Shown here one piece after another: positions 1 to 8,759 of a DNA stretch of 64,000 bases. The DNA is taken from NCBI RefSeq assembly GCF_030915525.1, contig NZ_CP133269.1, forward strand, positions 4,065,001 through 4,129,000, read 5' to 3'. Every line of letters starts with the position of its first letter. Position 1 is the first letter of the stretch. The notes under the pieces were generated by a model. The model was not told the origin of the DNA and made no database searches. It saw only the letters and a list, made by a program, of their open reading frames with translations. This DNA is from Neobacillus sp. PS2-9 (GTDB taxonomy: Bacteria > Bacillota > Bacilli > Bacillales > Cytobacillaceae). The position numbers were made by a program, and so were the translations under genes.

Positions 1-1310
1 TAACCAAAAGAAACATGATCAAACTTTACATTTCCTTTAAAGCGGTCAGTTCTCACATTGCTAACATCTTCCCCAGGTTCATCCATTAATTTAAACACCC
101 GTTCACCTGCAACTAATGCCTGTTCTAAGTTAGCTAATTGATTGACAATCCCTTGAACCGGCTGAAACAAACGATTAATGTAATCGACAAAAGCATATAG
201 CACCCCTAAGGAAATAACGTTAGCTGGGAGTAGTGCTTGTGCACCAAAATACCAGATGAAGGCTACAAATACTAAATTCCTTAAAATCCCGACTAAATTA
301 TGTGATGTTAAGCTATTCAAGCTTAATAATTTATTTTGATAGTGAAAATGTTCCTGGTTAAGCTTTCCAAACTCTTCTTTTGTATCCCTTTCTCTGCTAA
401 ATGCTTGAATAATGCTCATTCCCTGGATTGATTCATTAATCATCGCATTTATATCACTGTTTCTTGATCGTATGACACGGTTATATTTCGCTGCATACTT
501 TCTGTAAATAATAGTCCAAGCATATAAGATAGGTAATAATAATAAACAAATCGCAGCAAGTTTTACATTTAGAATGAACAAAGCTGCATAAATCCCTGTA
601 ATATAAATGGCACTTGTAAAAAATGTGGCTAAAACTGTGACGTAAAGCTCTCTTATTGCTTCTGTATCATTTGTGATCCGTGCCACCACTTTACCGGCGG
701 GAAAGGTATCAAAGTATTGAATAGGTAATCGTTGAATCTGTCCAAAAACATCCTCACGCATCTTTTGAATAATACGGTTAGCTGACTTTTTCAAGAAAAA
801 CCGTTCCCCATATTGAAAAATGGCTGACAGTACTAAAAGACCAAAATAGAGAGCTAATAGTTGAAAGATACTCGGAATTTCTGGCTGATAAAATGCTAAT
901 AATTCTGAGCCAGTCAGGATTTCCACCTGATATTCAGCCTTATTGTTTCCTTTTTGAATAGTTAGCTTTTCTCCCTTTAAGCTTCTTTTTCCATCGAATT
1001 TAAGCTTTTGGTCTACGAATACAAATGTTGAATTCACCTGCAAAATACGAATGGGTTTCCCTATTTCTTGATTGCTAGTGTGATATTTCTCTCTTATATA
1101 ATATTTCCCATTAAATTTGACAGCCTTTTTGCCCTCTTTTGTTTCATACCAAGTGGACTCAATCCCTAAAATATGCTGATCAATGATATTTTTTGCAATA
1201 AACGGTCCAGCCAAATCAGTTACAACCGAGATGGTCAGCATGAACAATGCAGCAACAATAATTTTCTTATAACCCAAAGCATATTTAACTAAACGACGTC
1301 CTGTTGTCAT
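1..1310 (-). CDS. bmrD: Multidrug ABC exporter subunit BmrD (partial, C-terminus beyond left edge)
   Basis: The frame stays open from its ATG to the window edge (about 436 codons), so the nucleotide-binding domain is missing here. The visible part is the membrane domain of a type IV ABC exporter. Between the first and second membrane helices (roughly residues 40-125) is a large polar insertion rich in Lys, Gly and Tyr; an extracellular domain at this place is characteristic of BmrD (YheH). The intracellular loops carry the usual exporter motifs (FDTFPAGKVVARITND). The ATG overlaps the bmrC stop as ATGA, so the two are translationally coupled and very likely form the heterodimer BmrCD. In B. 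subtilis this pump expels several drugs and is induced by ribosome-targeting antibiotics. Identity is from remembered family similarity. Confidence 0.9.
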   Translation of the reverse strand, partial: MTTGRRLVKYALGYKKIIVAALFMLTISVVTDLAGPFIAKNIIDQHILGIESTWYETKEGKKAVKFNGKYYIREKYHTSNQEIGKPIRILQVNSTFVFVDQKLKFDGKRSLKGEKLTIQKGNNKAEYQVEILTGSELLAFYQPEIPSIFQLLALYFGLLVLSAIFQYGERFFLKKSANRIIQKMREDVFGQIQRLPIQYFDTFPAGKVVARITNDTEAIRELYVTVLATFFTSAIYITGIYAALFILNVKLAAICLLLLPILYAWTIIYRKYAAKYNRVIRSRNSDINAMINESIQGMSIIQAFSRERDTKEEFGKLNQEHFHYQNKLLSLNSLTSHNLVGILRNLVFVAFIWYFGAQALLPANVISLGVLYAFVDYINRLFQPVQGIVNQLANLEQALVAGERVFKLMDEPGEDVSNVRTDRFKGNVKFDHVSFG

Positions 1311-3064
1311 GCTGTCACCTCACTCTCTACTTTATTTTCAATCTGCTGGCGTAAAAATTGTTCCTTATACCACCCGTCTTTTTCTAAAAGCTGTTCATGT
1401 GTTCCTTCTTCGATAATCCGGCCTTCGTCCAAGACTAAAATATGATCGGCATGCTGTACTGCTGACATTCGATGAGTAGTAATAATGGTCGTTTTTTCTT
1501 GTCTAACTTTACGAATATTCTCAATGATTCTTTTTTCCGTTTTGGCATCTACCGCTGACAAGGAATCATCTAGAATAAGTATTTCTGGATTTCTAATTAA
1601 TGCCCTCGCAATGGATATCCTTTGTTTTTGCCCACCAGATAAAGCCACTCCTTTTTCACCAACAAGAGTATTTAGACCATCAGGAAGCATGTCTAAGTCT
1701 TTACGAAAGGCAGCTAAATCTATAGCCATTTCTAAATCTTTCTCACTCGCCTCTCGTCTACCAAAGAGGATATTTTCTTTCACACTTTTTGAAAAAAGCA
1801 CATGATCCTGAGGCACATAGCCTATCCAATGGCGAATCTGGTTAAGTGTTTGTTGCTCTAACGAAACATTGGATATGGACAACTCCCCTGATCCTAATGG
1901 GTATTGCCTTAATAATTGTTTAATAAAAGTTGTCTTTCCGCTACCCGTTTTCCCAACGATCCCTAATGTTTGCCCTTGGAACAGCTCAACATTTACATTG
2001 ATAAGATTATTCTCCTTAGAAGATGGGTAACGGAAGGTAACCTCTTTATAGTCAATTCGACTAGGATTTGATACTTCAACCACTTGAACTGGATTTACCA
2101 CATCCTCTTTGTAACTAAGAGTTTCATTAACACGGTCTAATGAGGCATTTCCGCGCTGCATGACATTAATTAACTCTCCTATTGCAAACATCGGCCAAAT
2201 TAGCATTCCTAAGTAAACATTAAAAGATACAAGATTTCCTAATGTAATTGCTTGGTGGAAAACTAGATAGGCTCCATATCCAAGTCCAATTAAATAACTA
2301 ATTCCAACAAGCACTTTGATAGTTGGGTCAAACAATGAATCAATCTTTGCTACTCTGATATTTTTTTCATACACATCTTCCGTTAATTGATGGAATCGCT
2401 CACAATCAGCCTTTTCTTGAACATAGGCCCGAATAACCCTTACTCCAGCGATTGATTCTAAGACACTGTCATTGAGCTCACCAAAAGAATCTTGGGCTTC
2501 CATAAAGCGAGTATGAAGTCTTTTTCCATACATTTTCATTAGTAGTGCCATTATGGGGAGTGGAAGAATGGCAGCTAGAGTTAGCTTCCAACTAATCATA
2601 ACTCCCATCGTGATAAGTAGAGTCAACATCCAGACACTTGAATCAACAAGGGTTAATATTCCAAATCCAGCTGTAATCGAAATAGCCTTTAGGTCATTAG
2701 TGGCACGTGCCATTAAATCACCTGTACGGTTTTGTTCGTAAAAGGCTGGTGTCATCTTTAACAAATGGTTCATAAAACGGGACCTTAGCTTTCGCTCAAC
2801 TAAAAAGGCTCCTCCAAACAATTGATACATCCATATATAGGTGATAGCATAGGAGCTTACCATGATGATTAAAAGAATACTAAGATAGTGTATAATTTTT
2901 TCTTTATTCATTACACCGATATGAATATCATCGATTGCCATACCAATTATTTTTGGCGGTATTACGTCTAGAAGACCTACTAAAATCAATAGCGTCACAG
3001 CTACCACATATCGTTTCCAATTCTCTTTAAAGAACCAGCTTAATTTTTTTAATACCGAAAACAT
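1307..3064 (-). CDS. bmrC: Multidrug ABC exporter subunit BmrC
   Basis: 585 residues, the same length as B. subtilis BmrC (YheI), with a near-identical opening (MFSVLKKL..WFFK). Six membrane helices occupy about residues 15-310 and the ATPase domain 335-570. Walker A is GKTGSGKTT (371-379), the Q-loop VPQD is near 417 and the signature LSGGQ is at 475-479. Walker B ends LILDD, so the catalytic glutamate is Asp500: one ATP site is degenerate, as known for BmrC-type half-transporters. A ribosome binding site AGGGAGG lies 8 bases before the ATG. It ends in an ATGA overlap with bmrD. A 19-residue ORF sits 25 bases upstream in the position of the B. subtilis leader bmrB. Confidence 0.95.
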   Translation of the reverse strand: MFSVLKKLSWFFKENWKRYVVAVTLLILVGLLDVIPPKIIGMAIDDIHIGVMNKEKIIHYLSILLIIMVSSYAITYIWMYQLFGGAFLVERKLRSRFMNHLLKMTPAFYEQNRTGDLMARATNDLKAISITAGFGILTLVDSSVWMLTLLITMGVMISWKLTLAAILPLPIMALLMKMYGKRLHTRFMEAQDSFGELNDSVLESIAGVRVIRAYVQEKADCERFHQLTEDVYEKNIRVAKIDSLFDPTIKVLVGISYLIGLGYGAYLVFHQAITLGNLVSFNVYLGMLIWPMFAIGELINVMQRGNASLDRVNETLSYKEDVVNPVQVVEVSNPSRIDYKEVTFRYPSSKENNLINVNVELFQGQTLGIVGKTGSGKTTFIKQLLRQYPLGSGELSISNVSLEQQTLNQIRHWIGYVPQDHVLFSKSVKENILFGRREASEKDLEMAIDLAAFRKDLDMLPDGLNTLVGEKGVALSGGQKQRISIARALIRNPEILILDDSLSAVDAKTEKRIIENIRKVRQEKTTIITTHRMSAVQHADHILVLDEGRIIEEGTHEQLLEKDGWYKEQFLRQQIENKVESEVTA

Positions 3065-3088
3065 TTCCGAATTCCTCCCTTTGTTAAC

Positions 3089-3148
3089 CTATCCGCCCTC
3101 TGGCTCCTTTTTTGTGTGTGCTAGTCTCACTTCTGAAATGATTAACAT
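3089..3148 (-). CDS. Putative 19-residue leader peptide upstream of bmrC (bmrB-like position)
   Basis: The short ORF reads MLIISEVRLAHTKKEPEGG and is preceded by AGGAGG with 8 bases spacing. It ends 25 bases before the bmrC ATG. In B. subtilis a leader peptide gene, bmrB, sits here and couples ribosome stalling to bmrCD expression by attenuation. This peptide is shorter and I see no sequence similarity to BmrB, so the parallel rests on position and ribosome binding site only. An alternative overlapping start (ATG 8 bases upstream, other frame) is too close to the binding site. I found no convincing terminator hairpin between this ORF and bmrC. Confidence 0.5.
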   Translation of the reverse strand: MLIISEVRLAHTKKEPEGG

Positions 3149-3178
3149 CGTTCATTCCTCCTATAGATTAATATTCAT

Positions 3179-3366
3179 AAAGCCTCTGTTAAACTTGTCT
3201 GTTGATTTCCGCTCCAGGTGCGAGCGGTTCGTGGGCGTTTCGGCGAGCCTCCTCGGCGCTTGCGCCTGCGGGGTCTCCCCTGAACCGTACTCCCACAGGA
3301 GTCTTCGCACCTTCCTCTCCAATCAACAGGGTATAAAAATTAACCATGTTCATAACACAGCCTTTA
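3179..3366. repeat. GC-rich interspersed repeat, copy 1 (~185 bp)
   Basis: One of three same-orientation copies (others at 5775 and 22513). It starts AGCCTCTGTTAAAC and ends with TAACACAGCC, giving short terminal inverted repeats. Inside is a second inverted pair, CTGTTGATT and AATCAACAG. The core is far richer in GC than its surroundings (for example GGCGAGCCTCCTCGGCGC). Such elements are common between genes in Bacillaceae and have no known function. Confidence 0.85.
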
Positions 3367-3367
3367 T

Positions 3368-3400
3368 AAAAAAAAGCATACTGCAAATGGTGCAGTATGC
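3368..3400 (-). terminator. Intrinsic terminator (second of a tandem pair)
   Basis: Perfect 10-bp stem GCATACTGCA / TGCAGTATGC with a 5-base loop, followed on the minus strand by eight Ts. It lies just after another terminator at 3419-3461, so read-through from the small peptide gene toward bmrC is doubly blocked. Confidence 0.75.
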
Positions 3401-3418
3401 CTCCTTTTAAAATGGGAC

Positions 3419-3461
3419 AAAAAAACACAAGTTGCGCAGCGAAGTAAACGCAACCTGTGTT
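3419..3461 (-). terminator. Intrinsic terminator of the 23-residue peptide gene
   Basis: Thirteen-base arms (AACACAAGTTGCG / CGCAACCTGTGTT, one mismatch), 12-base loop, then seven Ts on the minus strand. It begins 28 bases after the stop codon of the tiny ORF at 3490-3561. Confidence 0.85.
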
Positions 3462-3489
3462 TGGTTTAATCACGTCAAACAGAAAATAA

Positions 3490-3561
3490 TTAACAGAAAA
3501 CGATTGATGGTAAGGTTACATTCACATATTCAGTTGTTGAATTTAAATTGTTCTTTTTCAT
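3490..3561 (-). CDS. 23-residue peptide of unknown function
   Basis: A very short ORF with every mark of a real gene: a good sigma-A promoter (3599-3627), a GGAGGG ribosome binding site 7 bases before the ATG, and a strong terminator right behind it. The peptide begins MKKNNLNSTTEY, has a hydrophobic end VTLPSIVFC and finishes in its only cysteine. It has no N-terminal signal peptide pattern, no long membrane helix of type I toxin length, and no double-glycine leader. It could be a signalling or modified peptide, a small membrane-associated regulator, or a dual-function small RNA. I do not recognise a family. No modification or export gene lies beside it, except the BmrCD exporter about 0.4 kb downstream. 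Confidence 0.6.
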   Translation of the reverse strand: MKKNNLNSTTEYVNVTLPSIVFC

Positions 3562-3598
3562 GTTGTAACCCTCCATTTCCTTTTTTTTCTTCTTTGTT

Positions 3599-3627
3599 AG
3601 ATTATCATCGACGGTTTTTAAAGTCAA
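3599..3627 (-). promoter_or_regulatory. Sigma-A promoter of the small peptide gene
   Basis: On the minus strand TTGACT, 17 bases, TAATCT. It lies about 38 bases before the peptide ATG and just past the end of the penicillin-binding protein gene. Confidence 0.65.
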
Positions 3628-3659
3628 TTCCCATTTTTCAGAAACCTTCAAACTTCTGC

Positions 3660-5690
3660 TTAATGCCCTTTACCTTTTCCTTTATGCTTGTTCTTTTTAT
3701 CCCACTTTTCTTTTTGTTTATTCCATTTATTTTCCCATTTTTGGACTTCGTTATTAAACTGCTGTTCGATTCCCCGTTTACTCTCTTCTTCTTTCTTTTT
3801 CTTCTCCATCAAAGTAGAAATATGGGTCACTTTAAAGCTTTGATTAGGTTGGTTTCTAAGAGCGTCCGTCATCACATCACGGAATAACACCGCTGAACCT
3901 GTACCGCTTGTTGGAGTTATATAATGACTGGCATCTGTTTTGTCATAGCCAACCCAAAACGCTCCAACTAGTTGAGGAGTATAGCCAACGAACCATTGAT
4001 CTTTCAACCCATTGATCCCTTTAATTGGCACCTGAGTGGAACCTGTTTTCCCTGCTGTTTCCCTACCAGGTATTTGCGCCGCTTTTCCTGTTCCTTGTTC
4101 CACTACACCTAAGAGCATGGTAGTCATATTATCCGTAACTGATTTTGTCGTCACTTTCACTTTCTTTTCTTTCCACTCGGCGACAACCTGACCATCTGCG
4201 TCAACAATTTTTTTGATTACATGTGCTTCTATACGGACGCCATTATTAGGAAACACGGAAAAGGCTTCTGCCATATCAAGAGGGGAAACCCCCTTATGCA
4301 ACCCGCCAAGAGCAAGTGATAGATTACGGTCAGCTTTATCCAAGGAAATACCAAACCTTTTGATTGAATCCAACCCTTTTTGTATCCCAAGTTGATTAAG
4401 TAGCCATACGGCAGAGACATTTTTCGACTCTTTCACTGCCTCATACATCGGTACTTCGCCCTCATATTGATGGTCATAATTACTCGGCTGGTAGCTTCCG
4501 AACTTCATTGGCTCATCCTTTAACATATCAGTAATTTTCCAACCTTCTTCAAGTGCAGGCGTATACACGGCTAACGGCTTAAAAGAAGATCCTGGTTGTG
4601 CTTCTAACTGTGTAGCACGGTTATATCCTCTGAAAGTGTGCTCGCCCCTACCACCAACAAGTGCTCTGACTCCTCCAGTTTTAGGGTCAACGATGACACC
4701 ACCACTTTGAACAAGCCGATCGTTTCCTTTAGGGAACAAGGTATCATTTTCATACGTTTTCTCCATCGCTACTTGCACTTTTGGGTCAAGCTCCGTGTAA
4801 ATTCGGTATCCCCCTGTTAATAAATCATCTTGTGATAAACCATATTGTTTAATTGCTTCCTCTAACACTTGATCAACATAATAAGGGAATTTTCCACGAA
4901 ACGGATCTCCTCCCTTATCATTTAAAACTACTTCCTCATGTAAAGCTTGTTCATATTGCTTACTCGAAATATATCCTTGTTTTTTCATTTGTAATAAGAC
5001 GATATTACGACGTTCCGTTGCACTTTTCATATGGTCATACGGATTTAAAGCAGAAGGAGCTTTAATTAAGCCTGCAAGTAATGCAGATTCACTAACAGTT
5101 AAATCTTTCACCTCTTTAGCAAAATATTTACTCGCTGCTTGTTTAATTCCATATGCTCCATTCCCAAAATATATTTGATTTAAATACATTTGGAGGATTT
5201 CTTGTTTTGAATATTTTCTTTCAACCGCAAGGGATAAGAAAACTTCCTGTATTTTTCTGTTCAATGTTTTTTCAGATGTAAGTAGTGTGTTTTTTGTTAA
5301 TTGTTGGGTAATCGTACTACCCCCTTCGACCATTCCTCCTGCTTTAAGGTCCCGAAAGAGAGCCCTCGAGGTACCTATCAGATCGACACCATTATGTTGA
5401 TAGTATCGATGATCCTCGATGGCAACAACAGCATTTTTCATTGACACGGGAACTTCCTTAATAGGAACTCCTTCATTCTTATTAGCTGAAACCTTACTTG
5501 CCACTTTTTCATTCACATCATAAAAAACTGTGGGCTGTGGCAGTTCATTTTTCAATTTAGATATATCGGCACTATTTGCAAAGTAAGAAATAATTCCAAA
5601 AAAACCTAGGATGATGATTAATACAAATAAAACAATGAATTGAAGCAAATGCCACTTTTTCCAGTTCTTAAAAATATCTTTAAATATCAT
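3660..5690 (-). CDS. Class A penicillin-binding protein (transglycosylase/transpeptidase)
   Basis: 676 residues, the size of B. subtilis PbpG/PbpF-type enzymes. A short cytoplasmic tail is followed by one membrane helix (about 16-36). The glycosyltransferase domain (about 55-230) has the EDHRYYQHNGVD motif with catalytic Glu92, plus GGSTITQQL. The transpeptidase domain carries SSFK (nucleophile Ser368), SKN (422-424) and KTG (548-550), so both activities look intact. It polymerises and cross-links peptidoglycan outside the membrane. The tail after about residue 640 is unusually rich in Lys, Trp and Glu and ends KGKGKGH, which may bind wall or teichoic polymer. Which B. subtilis paralogue it matches best cannot be settled here. 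An AAGGAAG site precedes the ATG by 7 bases. Confidence 0.93.
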   Translation of the reverse strand: MIFKDIFKNWKKWHLLQFIVLFVLIIILGFFGIISYFANSADISKLKNELPQPTVFYDVNEKVASKVSANKNEGVPIKEVPVSMKNAVVAIEDHRYYQHNGVDLIGTSRALFRDLKAGGMVEGGSTITQQLTKNTLLTSEKTLNRKIQEVFLSLAVERKYSKQEILQMYLNQIYFGNGAYGIKQAASKYFAKEVKDLTVSESALLAGLIKAPSALNPYDHMKSATERRNIVLLQMKKQGYISSKQYEQALHEEVVLNDKGGDPFRGKFPYYVDQVLEEAIKQYGLSQDDLLTGGYRIYTELDPKVQVAMEKTYENDTLFPKGNDRLVQSGGVIVDPKTGGVRALVGGRGEHTFRGYNRATQLEAQPGSSFKPLAVYTPALEEGWKITDMLKDEPMKFGSYQPSNYDHQYEGEVPMYEAVKESKNVSAVWLLNQLGIQKGLDSIKRFGISLDKADRNLSLALGGLHKGVSPLDMAEAFSVFPNNGVRIEAHVIKKIVDADGQVVAEWKEKKVKVTTKSVTDNMTTMLLGVVEQGTGKAAQIPGRETAGKTGSTQVPIKGINGLKDQWFVGYTPQLVGAFWVGYDKTDASHYITPTSGTGSAVLFRDVMTDALRNQPNQSFKVTHISTLMEKKKKEEESKRGIEQQFNNEVQKWENKWNKQKEKWDKKNKHKGKGKGH

Positions 5691-5774
5691 TTGATGACTT
5701 CCTTCTCTGTAAATTATGACAGGTATAATTTTCGATGATTCGCAATGTTTTATGACGGTTTCAATAAAAATAAT

Positions 5775-5956
5775 TCTCTGTTAAACGTGTCTGTTGATTT
5801 CCGCTCCAGTCGCTTCGCTTTCCGTGGGCGTTTCGGCGAGCCTCCTCGGCGCTTGCGCCTGCGGGGTCTCTCCTGAACCGTACTCCCACAGGAGTCTTCG
5901 CGCCTTCCGCTCCAATCAACAGGGTATAAAAATCATCAAGTTTCTTTTACACAGCT
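5775..5956. repeat. GC-rich interspersed repeat, copy 2 (~182 bp)
   Basis: Nearly identical in its core to the copy at 3179, same orientation. It starts TTCTCTGTTAAAC and ends TTACACAGC. Its left variable arm (TCGCTTCGCTTTCCGTGGG) differs from copy 1, which has lost part of that stem. It lies in the gap between the penicillin-binding protein and XRE genes. Confidence 0.85.
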
Positions 5957-5963
5957 AAAAATA

Positions 5964-5991
5964 AAAAAAGATGGACAAGTGCCATCTTTCT
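5964..5991 (-). terminator. Terminator after the XRE regulator
   Basis: Stem AAAGATGG / CCATCTTT with a 7-base loop, followed on the minus strand by a T-rich run; 18 bases after the XRE stop codon. Confidence 0.7.
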
Positions 5992-6007
5992 TCATTCGTC
6001 ATTATAA

Positions 6008-6460
6008 TTAGCTTTTTGTTATTTCTTTAAAGCGTTGTTTTGTAAGCTTTTCATCGAAGCTACTAAAAATCCTATAGTTTTGCTCATCTAGTATTCGAAA
6101 ATGTTTACTAAGTATATTTTGTTGAAGAATAAATCCATTCTTCTTATATACTACTTTCCACCAAATTCGGCCGCCAAGTGTTTTCGTTTTACGAAAATCT
6201 ATTCCTTCACGTGCGACAGTTTCCAATACTTCTAAAGGCTCATTTCCAAATAAGAATTGAACTGTTTCTGTTTCACGAAAAAGAGCACATATAGAAACAG
6301 CAGTGGACCAGTTGGCAAGAACTCTTCCCTTCTCAATTTGTACAAGTGTTTTTTTTGAGACACCAATAATTTCTGCCATTTTATCCTGAGTATATCCTGC
6401 TTCCGTCCGAATAAGACGAAGCTTTTCAGAAACCTGCATAATAATTTCATCCCTGGTCAC
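6008..6460 (-). CDS. XRE-family transcriptional regulator
   Basis: 150 residues. The N-terminal 70 residues form a Cro/C1-type helix-turn-helix (LRLIRTEAGYTQDKMAEIIGVSK then LVQIEKG). The C-terminal half has a Trp- and Tyr-rich stretch (GGRIWWKVVYKKNGFILQQN) that I do not recognise as a known effector domain. The GTG start sits 7 bases behind GGAAGGG. It stands alone, bounded by terminators and a repeat, and is most likely a DNA-binding repressor with a local target. The two neighbours (penicillin-binding protein and feo operon) are candidates, but nothing in the sequence links them. Confidence 0.85.
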   Translation of the reverse strand: MTRDEIIMQVSEKLRLIRTEAGYTQDKMAEIIGVSKKTLVQIEKGRVLANWSTAVSICALFRETETVQFLFGNEPLEVLETVAREGIDFRKTKTLGGRIWWKVVYKKNGFILQQNILSKHFRILDEQNYRIFSSFDEKLTKQRFKEITKS

Positions 6461-6530
6461 ATATAAGCCCTTCCTTCACTAACATCTAGTGTAATTTTAC
6501 ACAACTTCCGTCTCTCGTTCAAATATTATG

Positions 6531-6567
6531 AAAAAAACTGCTATCCATTCAACTGATAGCAGTTTTA
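6531..6567 (-). terminator. Terminator of the feo operon
   Basis: Stem AAAACTGCTATC / GATAGCAGTTTT with a 9-base loop, then a T-run on the minus strand. It lies just after the small Cys-rich gene that closes the operon. Confidence 0.8.
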
Positions 6568-6575
6568 TATCTAGG

Positions 6576-6734
6576 TTATTTATTTATGTTTGGCGGAAGT
6601 CCACACTGACTTGAACAGGAATTTTTAAGTTCACATGCAGCGCATTTCCCTTTTTTAGATTTATTTATGAACTTTACTAAAGCCCATGTTGCATATCCAA
6701 AAATCGCTGCACCAATAATAATATTGGCAATCAT
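6576..6734 (-). CDS. FeoB-associated Cys-rich membrane protein
   Basis: 52 residues. One membrane helix at the start (MIANIIIGAAIFGYATWALV), a basic stretch, then four cysteines (CAAC, SC, QC). This layout and its place 21 bases behind feoB fit the small FeoB-associated Cys-rich protein family found in Firmicutes. It probably sits in the membrane beside FeoB. The cysteines could handle ferrous iron or an iron-sulfur centre, but that role is inferred. The start follows an AGAGGTGAGAGCT ribosome binding region. Confidence 0.8.
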   Translation of the reverse strand: MIANIIIGAAIFGYATWALVKFINKSKKGKCAACELKNSCSSQCGLPPNINK

Positions 6735-6755
6735 AGCTCTCACCTCTTTTTAGAA

Positions 6756-8759
6756 TTAACCAATTCCCAACAACATACCACCTTGGTAAATGATTAATGA
6801 CAATACATAGGCAATCACAAAGGCATAAATCATAGAAAAAGCTGTCCATTTTTTTGAATTAGTTTCTTTATATATCGTTGCTACAGTTGCTAAGCATGGA
6901 ATATATAACAAAATGAATACCATGAAACTATAAGCAGCAAGCGGTGTGTAATAATTAGCCAGCAATGCTTGCAAACCAGCATCATTTGGAACAAAATAAA
7001 TAATATTCATCGTTGAGATAATCGCTTCTTTTGCTAGAAATCCAGTAATTAACGATGCCGAAGCCTGCCATGTTCCAAAGCCAATTGGATCAAAGATTGG
7101 AGCAATTACGTTTCCAATTGCTGCTAAGAAACTATGATCCATATCTACATTTAGTCCTTTGGGGCCCGCATAGGATAACAACCAAATAAATACAGAACCT
7201 GCAAAAATAAATGTACCAGCCTTTCTTACAAACCCTTTCCCTTTATCCCATGTACTTCTCCAAAGAGATTGAAACTGTGGCAACCTATATGGCGGCAGTT
7301 CAATAACAAACAAGGAAGTTTCAGATTTTAGTAAGGTAGTAGAGAATACTTTGGCCAATACTAAGGCAACAACAATCCCTAGAACATAAAGACTTAACAC
7401 AACAAATGCTTTATGAGCGGCGAAAAATGCTCCGACAAATAAGGCATATACAGGTAATCGTGCGGAACATGACATTAACGGGGTGAGCAGGATCGTTAAC
7501 AAACGCTCACGTGGGGTTTCAATTGTTCGTGCTGCCATGATTCCAGGTACATTACAACCAAAACCTATCATCATCGGAATAAATGCTTTTCCGTTTAGTC
7601 CAACCGATTCCATAATTCGATCCATTACTAGTGCAACACGAGCCATGTACCCAGAGTCCTCAAGTAATGAAATGAAAAAGAAGAGTATAAAAATTTGTGG
7701 AACAAACACAAGTACGCCACCGACACCTGCTACCAAACCTTCAATAATTAATGCATGAATAAATGCTGATGCATGAATGGCTCCTAACACTTTCTCAAAG
7801 CCAGCCGTTACAGGGCCGGTTAAGAAAGCATCTAAAACGTCTGATAAGGGAGTTCCCAACCAATCAAACGTTAACATAAACATAAAATACATTAACAGCA
7901 AAAAGATCGGCATACCAAGGTATCGATTTGTAACGATAGAATCTATCTTTTCAGACAAAGGTATTACGGTATCACTTTTTCTAGCCACTTCAGCAATGAT
8001 TTTTTCAATAACTTCTTTTCTTTTTAGATAAATAAAGTTTGTTAATGATTTAAAGTCGGTCTGTTTTTGTAACTCCGATTCTAATTTTCCCATAATAGCT
8101 TTAAGCTTTTGTGGGTTGGTTAGGCCATTAACATAGTTTTTTACATATTCATTGCCTTCAAAGTATTGGACCGCTAAAAAACGTAGAGAGTGATTTGTTT
8201 TTCCAGTTAATTCTCCTGAAAATGCAGTAATTGCTTCCTCGAGCTCTTTACCATAATAAGTGAGATTCTTTTTAGTTGGTTGGATGGATTTCGCTCCGAT
8301 TACATCTACAAGCTTATCGCACCCTTTCCCACTTCTTGCCACAACAGGCACTACTGAAACACCGAGAATCTCTGAAAGTTTCATATAATCAATTTGAATG
8401 CCTCGCTTATTAGCAACATCTATCATATTTAATCCGATAAGTGCAGGCTTTTCAAACTCAAGCAATTGGAGTGTTAAATGGAGATTCCGCTCCAATTGTG
8501 AGGCATCTAAAATATTCAATAAACGATCAACTGATTCATTTAAAAAGAAGGAAGTGACAACACCTTCATCTTTTGATAATGGATTAAGAGTGTATACTCC
8601 AGGTAAATCTATTAAATGTCCAAGGTTTTTCTTAAATACTCCAACCTTTTTTTCAACTGTTACACCGCTCCAGTTCCCAACATATTCATAGGAACCTGTT
8701 AAGTTATTAAACAATGATGTCTTTCCTGTATTTGGGTTTCCTATAAGAGCAATTTCCAT
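6756..8759 (-). CDS. feoB: Ferrous iron transporter FeoB
   Basis: 667 residues with the standard FeoB build. The N-terminal GTPase has G1 GNPNTGKTS (7-15), G3 DLPG near 51 and G4 NMID. A helical guanine-dissociation-inhibitor-like region follows (about 170-260). The membrane part holds two Gate motifs, with Cys in GCNVPGIMAAR and CSARLPVYALFVG. It imports Fe2+ across the cytoplasmic membrane. Its ATG overlaps the feoA stop (TAATG), so translation is coupled. A Fur box lies upstream of feoA, so the operon should be switched on under iron limitation. Confidence 0.97.
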   Translation of the reverse strand: MEIALIGNPNTGKTSLFNNLTGSYEYVGNWSGVTVEKKVGVFKKNLGHLIDLPGVYTLNPLSKDEGVVTSFFLNESVDRLLNILDASQLERNLHLTLQLLEFEKPALIGLNMIDVANKRGIQIDYMKLSEILGVSVVPVVARSGKGCDKLVDVIGAKSIQPTKKNLTYYGKELEEAITAFSGELTGKTNHSLRFLAVQYFEGNEYVKNYVNGLTNPQKLKAIMGKLESELQKQTDFKSLTNFIYLKRKEVIEKIIAEVARKSDTVIPLSEKIDSIVTNRYLGMPIFLLLMYFMFMLTFDWLGTPLSDVLDAFLTGPVTAGFEKVLGAIHASAFIHALIIEGLVAGVGGVLVFVPQIFILFFFISLLEDSGYMARVALVMDRIMESVGLNGKAFIPMMIGFGCNVPGIMAARTIETPRERLLTILLTPLMSCSARLPVYALFVGAFFAAHKAFVVLSLYVLGIVVALVLAKVFSTTLLKSETSLFVIELPPYRLPQFQSLWRSTWDKGKGFVRKAGTFIFAGSVFIWLLSYAGPKGLNVDMDHSFLAAIGNVIAPIFDPIGFGTWQASASLITGFLAKEAIISTMNIIYFVPNDAGLQALLANYYTPLAAYSFMVFILLYIPCLATVATIYKETNSKKWTAFSMIYAFVIAYVLSLIIYQGGMLLGIG

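Noticed and set aside
3081..3410. Open frames across repeat copy 1 on both strands (also at 22477-22692 across copy 3)
   Set aside because: They arise from the GC-rich repeat, have no ribosome binding site and change with each copy.
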